A stretch of DNA of 64,000 nt, taken from positions 23,257,261 to 23,321,260 of the forward strand of contig NC_003074.8 in assembly GCF_000001735.4 (NCBI RefSeq), written 5' to 3'. Below the pieces are notes generated by a model. That model had not been told where the DNA came from, searched no databases, and was given only the letters and a program-made list of their open reading frames with translations. This DNA is from Arabidopsis thaliana. Its lineage: Eukaryota > Streptophyta > Magnoliopsida > Brassicales > Brassicaceae. The translations under genes and the position numbers were made by a program. This document shows, one piece after another, positions 57,572-64,000 of this stretch. The stretch's first letter is position 1. Each line of letters begins with the position of its first letter.

Positions 57572-58245
57572 CTTTACAATCAAGACTCTGTTTATGTCCT
57601 CTGTTTTTTCTCTAGGCATAGTTCTTGGCCTGGTTTGGTCTTTAGGGTGGATGGTTAAGTTTGTAAGTTTTTGGCTAATAAGAGATAAATAATCAAATGT
57701 TAATCACCTCTCTCAGTTGCAATCTTGAATTCACTTGTTTTCTCCATCTCAGGGAGTTGATTCTAGTTAGAACGGTTTCAGCGACTAAATGTTACATATT
57801 CACATACAGTTCTTCGTTTTGTGAGATGCTGTGTAGACTTGTTTGAGTATATGATCTTTACAGATCTTAAAGCAGGAATCATCTTGTAGATTAGGATCAA
57901 TCAACGCTTAACGCTTAAATCTTTATCTTCTTCTCATGTGTTTTCTTTTGATCAATCCAAGTTTTAAATTACATTTCTTTGGTCACGCATTTGGAGTTGC
58001 AGCTATTAATTGTAGTTTTAGTCATTTAATTGGTTGTGGAATTTGGAACAAGACTTGTTGTTATACCAATGTGAAACACTCTCCTGAAAGAAAGCTCTAC
58101 AAACAACCTAACACCAAGGTCACGCAAATGAAATGGATAACGCAATATCACCTAAAATCCTTCTGCAGCCCTCTTTGTGCCTTCCTCGACTTTGAATATA
58201 TAAAGAGACACACCTAAGATATCTCTTCACACACACACTCTCTCC
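57572..58245. other. Spacer: 3' flank of the PORR gene and promoter of the His/Asp-rich gene
   Basis: About 670 bp. The right end has TATATAAA at 58197-58204, 42 bp from the next ATG. The ORF at 57936-58217 has no coding character. Confidence 0.55.
58197..58204 (+). promoter_or_regulatory. TATA box of the His/Asp-rich protein gene
   Basis: TATATAAA lies 42 bp before the ATG at 58246, giving a very short leader. Confidence 0.65.
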
Positions 58246-58998
58246 ATGGATACACTTTTTATTGCAGTAACTCTGGCTCTCGCTCTCTCCTCTTTCACAA
58301 GAGGCCAGAGAGTGATACAGATTCCACCACCACGTCCACTATGCGCGTCTCAATACGCCCTAGCTAACTACGCCTGCTCACGTCTCCCAATGCACACTGT
58401 CCCACCACCTGCCCCCATTACCCCACCTCCTGCTCCCATCGCTCCCCCGCCTCCTGAACATGACCACCACGACCACGACCATGACCATGACCACGACCAC
58501 GACCACGACGATGACCACGATGATGATGATGACCATGACCACGATGATGACCACGATCACGACCATGACGATGATCACGACCATGACGACGATGACCGTG
58601 ACCGTGACCGTGACCGTGACCGCGACCGTGACCGTGACCGCGATCATGACCGTGCTCACGATGACCATGACCATAACCATGACCATGACAATGATCACAA
58701 TGACAACAATCACGACCATAATCATGACGCCGACCACCACAACAATGACGACAACAGCCACGATCAACACCGCCGTCGACACCACCGCCACCACCACCGC
58801 CACCATCATCGACACAGAGAAGAGACGTTTGCGCAACAAGAGTGCTGCAAGTGGTTGAAGCAAATGGACAACGAGTGCGTGTGCGACCTTCTGGTCCGGC
58901 TTCCGCCATTGCTAGCCAAACCAATTCATAACTATACAGTCTTTGTGGATGAGTCATGTATCGTCACTTTCGTCTGTGGAGGCAGACTCATTAGCTGA
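58246..58998 (+). CDS. Secreted His/Asp-rich protein with an eight-cysteine (LTP/2S-albumin-like) frame
   Basis: A single exon of 250 aa. The signal peptide is MDTLFIAVTLALALSSFTRG. Then come Cys33 and Cys44 (LCASQYALANYAC), a Pro-rich hinge (VPPPAPITPPPAPIAPPPP), about 120 residues (71-191) of HD, DD, RD, HN and RH repeats, and the end with Cys200-Cys201, Cys211-x-Cys213, Cys238 and Cys244 (QQECCKWLKQMDNECVCDLL). The spacing C..C..CC..CxC..C..C is the eight-cysteine motif of non-specific lipid transfer proteins and 2S albumins, here interrupted between C2 and CC. His/Asp repeats suggest binding of divalent metals such as Zn, Ni or Cu (inference). Databases may call it a glycine- or histidine-rich protein. 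The antisense frames are long only because of the repeats. Confidence 0.85.
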   Translation: MDTLFIAVTLALALSSFTRGQRVIQIPPPRPLCASQYALANYACSRLPMHTVPPPAPITPPPAPIAPPPPEHDHHDHDHDHDHDHDHDDDHDDDDDHDHDDDHDHDHDDDHDHDDDDRDRDRDRDRDRDRDRDHDRAHDDHDHNHDHDNDHNDNNHDHNHDADHHNNDDNSHDQHRRRHHRHHHRHHHRHREETFAQQECCKWLKQMDNECVCDLLVRLPPLLAKPIHNYTVFVDESCIVTFVCGGRLIS

Positions 58999-61176
58999 TT
59001 CTCTTTCCTTTCTAATACTATACTGCCATGTCTTCTCTTCTTCTTCGAGAATCAAGACCCCTTTGTCTATCTTCTCTTCTTAGTTGTTGTCATAAAGTTT
59101 TTTATTCACGCTGTTTAGTTTAATTGTTGTACTTGTACGTTCACATTACATATACAGGTCAAAAAGTCAAACCAAACCATTCGTGTGAGCTTCCATATGG
59201 GCCGAAATTCATAGGGTTTTGAGATGATTGCAGGCCCATTATTTATTACAGATGGCAATTTTCTAAATTAGTTAGTTTCAAGCCCGTTTATTGTATTAAT
59301 AACACCACAGTGGGTGGGAGGACTCGGAAGTATATAAGAGCGATCCTGTGGTGAGTTTAAGGACGTTTGCTATTTCTACGTTGACATAAATTAATCGAAT
59401 CCATTCTATAACGCAATTTCAATTCACAAAAAACGAATATATAGTACTAACAAACAGAACCAAAAAAAAAAACTAAGAGATGATGGTACATTAAACAAGG
59501 GAAGATGGAGATTCTGGAATCTTACTTTCTGTAATAAAAAAAAAGTCGCGTTGATGGGACCAATGTATAGAATTTAAATTTTCGGGTTATGCTAAAAAGA
59601 TGTGATTCTTTTACTCGAACTTCTTTTTTTTTGTTGGCAAGTTGTTATTTGTCTTCTTGCACTTTGTTCCTTATATCTTATAGGTTCAAAATCTACGTCA
59701 AGATCATATATATACGCAAATATTCACACCTACATAAGTTTCCAAATTCCAATACATGGTACCAGGCCAAGAAGACCAAAGTATACATATAGAAGTTAGA
59801 AGGAGGATATAAGTGATCAATTTTATTTTATTTTGGTAAAAGAAAATGAGTGATCAATTTTGTTTGTTACGGAACATATTTTTATAATTATGACAAGAGC
59901 AATGAGATAGCAAACTGTAATAAAACAAACCAAAAAAAGGTGGCCACTAGCGTCGAGAGACGCCAATCGCACACGGGCTTAGTAGAGAGAATAAAAAAAA
60001 TGGATGGGTTCCAATTAAGAACGCATTAAGAAAACTAAGATTGATATGTGTGTGTGTGTGTGGGCACTCACATGATGAATCGAATAATTTGCACATATTT
60101 GTCAACGGGCTTCTCTGTACGGCTTCTGGCGCATTCTACTGTTTCTTACTGTACGGTCATTTGCTAATTGCTGCTACTCATTTTTAAAGTATAATTAATT
60201 AATAACTACTACTATTATTCTTCTCTTTACCAAAAAAAAATATATATTAAATCTTCTTTTTCTTCGTTTTGTTCCGACTCAAACTGGTTAATATTTTTGA
60301 ACGGATTCTATACCTAAAAAGTTGCTGCTATATATTATCAAACTTTGTGGATCGTATCATATTTGTGTTTTTTTTTTACTTTTTGTTGGTACAAGAAATT
60401 GAAGGAAAAATCGTATCATTTATTTGAGTGGTTATAGTAATTTTATTTGTTTAGCTTCTTTTTTTTGTTTTTTAAATCAGCAAAAACTAAGATGAAAAAA
60501 CAATTGATGTATAATTTTTATGATTATTTTTCTTTTTTGGAAGAGAAAAAATCATTGGCTTAGAAATTTGTGTCCTTAATAGCTTCTTTAACAAAAATTT
60601 TTTTGTCTATATATAGCTAGCTACTAAATGTTTCTTTTTTTGTTCCAGAGTATCTTGATCATAATTTATGGTTATAAACTTATATACATAAGTGGGTCAG
60701 CAGTCAAGATTTCCCCTTTAATATTGGTTAATATTCTCCTGTTTAGAAATAACAAATTGTATTATTAATCATGAGATAGAAACTTATATAAATCGTACCA
60801 ACTTTAAGCCCCACTCAGCTTACTCGTCGTTATATTATTGAAATCAAATAGTTACAAAAGGCGGGTAAGTCTTCATTTTCCAAATATAGCATTCCACTCA
60901 CAGTCTCACTTACATCCAAAAAAGTAGATGATAATACTGAATAACCGTTATGCCAAAATTTTCAGTATCTGACAATACTATATACGATAATACGATATGC
61001 ATATATATCATATTTTATTTTTGTAGCTTATTTTTTTATATTTTTCCACCACTCATCGTAGCCTCGTATATTTTGATCGGATCATTGCCCCGTCACCATC
61101 ACCAATAAGTACCATTGGCGTAAATTAACCACATTTCTTCAGAATCCACCCTTATCTTTTACGTGGTTACAACTGA
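58999..61176. other. AT-rich spacer after the His/Asp-rich gene
   Basis: About 2.2 kb, with the 3' UTR of the previous gene at the left and the 3' flank of IPT3 at the right. A (TG)n run is at 60046-60061. No gene or repeat family was recognised. Confidence 0.5.
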
Positions 61177-62187
61177 TCACGCCACTAGACACCGCGACAA
61201 CTCGCGTTCCATGGCGGCCGCAACCGCTGTTGAAGCTTCCACGAGCGGTCGTCGGCTGGCAATGTCCAGCAGAAACCGCGACACAGTATCTGTGCTTGGT
61301 CCAGCCACGAGCCTCTCCCAGGCCACGTTAGCATCCATCTTGGACCTTCGCTTTGTAAAGACTGGAGTCGCATCCACTCTCTGAATAGACCACTTCTTCA
61401 CTTTTCTCAACCGTTCGATCTTTTCTCTCTGCCTACAAGCTAACTCAAATGTATTCCTCTTTATTTCTTCCAACACTTTACTTAACAGTTCTTCTCTGTC
61501 TTCCACATTCAAGAACTGCTCGTTCCTGAAAAACCTGTCAAACTCCGGAAATCCGATTGCTTTCTTGATCCCTCTTGAGTAATCAGAGTTCGAAAAGTCG
61601 AAAAATTCTCTGACTTCCTCAACCATTCCACTCTCCACCATCTTGTCAACTCTCTCAGACACGAACCCGTGCAAAACGGGAAGTGCCACGTCCACCCATA
61701 GAAAACAACAGTCGTATCTCGACCTGAACTTGTTTTCTTTGTCATCCACTAGAGCCTCCACGTAAGAGTTGGAACCTCCAACGATGATTGGAAGCTTTCC
61801 ACGGTTTAGGACGGATTCAATGGAGAGATTCGCCATGTGACAGTAATTCGCGGCGGTTAAGTCGGCTTCAGGCGGCAAGACGCCGAGGAGATGGTGCGGT
61901 ACCCCGCAGCTCTCCTCGCTCGTGATCTTGTTGGTTACAATGTCTAGACCTTGGTGGACTTGTATCTTGTCTGAGTTTATGATCTCAGCCCGAAAACGTG
62001 TGGCTATATCCACGGAGAGTCGTGACTTGCCTGTCCCGGTAGCACCCATGATGACCACAACTTTGTCCTTTGGACCGTATGGGTTTAGAGTTAGCATATT
62101 GGGACCAAATCTCGCTGGAGGGAAGTCTAAAGTCGGCGAAGGAGGCAATGGTTGTTTGCACATAGCCATAGATATCTTCATGATCAT
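61177..62187 (-). CDS. IPT3: Adenylate isopentenyltransferase 3 (cytokinin synthesis)
   Basis: Intronless, 336 aa. I start at MIMKISMAMCKQ (62187), the published start. The open frame continues 47 codons upstream to 62328, but a TATA box lies inside that stretch, so it cannot be coding. The P-loop GATGTGKS is at 48-55, with the prenyl-transferase signatures NSDKIQVHQGLDIVTNK and GVPHHLL, and IIVGGSNSYVEAL. The enzyme moves the isopentenyl group of DMAPP to ATP/ADP, the first step of cytokinin synthesis. It is plastid-targeted, and the C-terminus CLVA is a CaaX box; farnesylation is reported to send IPT3 to the nucleus or cytosol. The gene is nitrate-induced in phloem. It is intact. Confidence 0.97.
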   Translation of the reverse strand: MIMKISMAMCKQPLPPSPTLDFPPARFGPNMLTLNPYGPKDKVVVIMGATGTGKSRLSVDIATRFRAEIINSDKIQVHQGLDIVTNKITSEESCGVPHHLLGVLPPEADLTAANYCHMANLSIESVLNRGKLPIIVGGSNSYVEALVDDKENKFRSRYDCCFLWVDVALPVLHGFVSERVDKMVESGMVEEVREFFDFSNSDYSRGIKKAIGFPEFDRFFRNEQFLNVEDREELLSKVLEEIKRNTFELACRQREKIERLRKVKKWSIQRVDATPVFTKRRSKMDANVAWERLVAGPSTDTVSRFLLDIASRRPLVEASTAVAAAMERELSRCLVA

Positions 62188-64000
62188 GATGAAACGCTTT
62201 GCAATATAAACTTGCTGGTGTTTAAAATATGTTTTGTTATGTTTGGTAGGCTTGTATATCTTCTTATATATGAAATGTTCAGGTGACTTTGCATGAAGGA
62301 TATGATTTATATATATAGGGTCACACACTTAGTAAATGGCCACTGTACGAATGATATACGACAAGTTGGCTCGCCCCTTTTTTAATTAATTGGTCAAACC
62401 TGTTGTTTTATTTTACTTTATTCTCCTCTAATTCTATTTAGACTGGCCAAATATTTGATCCGCGTGCAATGCAGATGATATATATTGATAATGTCACAAT
62501 CAAACGTAAACTTCTATTACGTTTGATGTGAAGTTAAGATACGATTTTTTTTCTAGGAAAATAACGATTATATGCGAGGCAGAAAGTTTTAAGAAGCATT
62601 TCTCTTCTTTTTAATAAAAATATATATGGGTTATTTTTTTTTGATGGGTTATTGTCTAAGCTCATAGTATATTTGTTTTTAATAGATTTTATCATGTTAT
62701 TAGAGCAGTCGCAATGAAAAACTCGGCAATTACCTTGGATGGATTGACATTATTTAACTAAAAACATTTAAGAAATTAGGTTATGATGCTTCCTCCTCAT
62801 GATCGGTCTATCAAATATTATATGTATATAGATATTCTGTATTCCCTAATTTCATAAGAAAAAGTTATGCAGATGTGATTCTATCTCATATTTTGATATT
62901 ATCATAGAGTTGTTTATATTTGTAGAATAATATAAAGGTTCTATTGGACCGTCCATTAATGAAACGGAGAGGCAAAATTGTTTGTCGACCTGCAATGGCC
63001 AAAGACCCCCGGGAACGTCTCTTATTACTCTCCCCACTTACATATAAATCTGAAGACGAAAAAAAACACAAAGAAAACTTTTGTTTTTTATTACATTATA
63101 ATTATTCACATGAGATAAGAAATATAATGGTCCGAGAAAGGGCCTTTAAAAAGATTATTCTTACAGCGACAAGTCATAGCTATTGGAATGTAATTTGGCT
63201 TGCGAGCTTGGTAATGTACTGTGCATGCTCCTACACGTCCATGTACGTATCTGATTCCTCCATTCCTATGTACTAAAAATAATACGGAATATCACATATA
63301 CATCATACATGTATATATCCCTCAAAGAGTCAAGATTTAATTTAACAAAACTTTACACATCTGGTATTTTCAACTATAATTTTTTTCTAAAGCTAGCTCT
63401 GGTTAAATTTTAGCCACTCTGCACTTTGCATAAACTTGTATACGGTATACCAAGATATTTGTCTGAGTGAATTATTTAATTGCGATAAGTTTTAATCAAA
63501 TTGGTGGACTAAACCGGCCAACTAGCTTATGCGTTTCTTGTTAAATCTAGCTTTTTTCTTGTCTTATCAGTTGATTAGTACAATTTCAGAAATTTTCTTT
63601 ATATTTTTAGAAAAGAAAGTGTCATTCGATTACTCAAGTTATATCACACAGCTCCAAATAAAGAATGAATACATCAACCTAAAATCAATAAAATGGTACA
63701 GCTTAAATCAAAAATAAAATAAAACCTTCTACATTAATATAATCGTTATTGACTTATTGTTATACTTTAATCATTTAAATTTGCATATTAAACCTTTTAC
63801 ATACTAAATCAAAAGAAAACCCTTAGATATATTCCCTCGCTTGTTTCCCTCTAACAATAAATTTCAATTACAAATTTAGGTGACATACTTAGAGCATTTC
63901 CAAATCTGTATTTTCTCTCTAAAATATCTTTATTTAGGAGTTGAGTTTTTTTCTTCCTAAATCTACTATATTTTGAAGTTAAAAATAAAGATATAAATTG
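62188..64000. other. IPT3 upstream region and right edge
   Basis: About 1.8 kb, AT-rich. The first 140 bp is the IPT3 leader and TATA. No other gene is supported to the window edge. The ORFs at 62852-63276 and 63529-63717 have no recognisable coding content. Confidence 0.5.
62308..62317 (-). promoter_or_regulatory. TATA box of IPT3
   Basis: On the minus strand the sequence reads CCTATATATATAAATC, with TATATATAAA at 62317-62308, 120-130 bp before the ATG at 62187. This supports the shorter start. Confidence 0.6.

Noticed and set aside
58378-58957. Long antisense ORFs (161 and 179 aa) and the plus-frame Met/Thr-rich ORF over the His/Asp repeat
   Set aside because: They are mirror images of the hexanucleotide array. 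Only the frame with signal peptide and eight-cysteine pattern makes a sensible protein.
62188-62328. N-terminal extension of IPT3 from 62328
   Set aside because: A TATA box lies inside the stretch, so the transcript must begin after it; the published start is at 62187.
1-64000. Transposable elements, CRISPR arrays, phage-like or organelle-derived segments
   Set aside because: No transposase, reverse transcriptase, terminal repeats or spaced direct-repeat array could be supported by reading; short diverged remnants in the spacers cannot be ruled out without a repeat library search.

Overview
The window is plant nuclear DNA and is almost certainly Arabidopsis thaliana, distal long arm of chromosome 3. 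The genes are compact, with short GT-AG introns and AT-rich spacers. The translated products match remembered Arabidopsis proteins at expected lengths: TIR1 594 aa, GID1B 358, IPT3 336, GPX5 173, MBD4 186, HULK3 1347, NPL41 413, APG3 422. The gene order is the one I remember for loci around AT3G629xx to AT3G631xx. Locus and symbol assignments come from memory, not from a search. No LTR element, transposase ORF, CRISPR array or organelle insertion was seen.

Layout, left to right. 0.4-3.1 kb: APG3, a 15-exon chloroplast release factor 1 on the minus strand. 3.4-3.9 kb: a small two-exon gene of unknown function. 4.3-11.8 kb: three CC-type glutaredoxin genes (CCMS, CCMC and CCLC active sites) with the OTU protease gene OTU5 between the first and second. 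13.4-15.4 kb: a 12-exon CHY/CTCHY/RING zinc-finger protein. 16.2-18.9 kb: the auxin receptor TIR1 (minus), with its miR393 site. 19-25.5 kb is a gene-poor AT-rich spacer. 25.5-28.6 kb: a small acidic protein, NPL41 and two tandem tRNA-Ala(TGC) genes. 28.6-32.4 kb: spacer and promoter of the gibberellin receptor GID1B (32.5-33.7 kb). 33.7-37.1 kb: spacer. 37.1-41.9 kb: a FAF-like protein, MBD4, a secreted protein with eight CX3C motifs, a small basic protein, and a structured Pol III RNA gene that I read as RNase MRP RNA. 42.2-42.9 kb: a truncated copy of an SP1-like RING E3 gene. 43.4-52.3 kb: EDL3 and HULK3. 52.9-57.6 kb: GPX5, the 48-aa peptide gene RTFL14 and a PORR-domain protein. 58.2-59.0 kb: a secreted His/Asp-rich protein. 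61.2-62.2 kb: IPT3 (minus).

There are no operons, but several genes belong to hormone pathways: TIR1 (auxin perception), GID1B (gibberellin perception), IPT3 (cytokinin synthesis) and EDL3 (F-box protein with ABA-type G-boxes in its promoter). TIR1 and EDL3 are SCF ubiquitin-ligase subunits, and NPL41, OTU5 and the RING protein also act on ubiquitin.

Most interesting: (1) a minus-strand RNA gene at about 41.61-41.87 kb with plant USE, TATA, CR-I, P8 and P9 signatures of RNase MRP RNA, lying exactly where a spurious 66-aa ORF would be called; (2) four tandem alpha-hairpinin-like modules in one secreted protein; (3) an eight-cysteine-type protein split by about 120 residues of His/Asp/Arg repeats.
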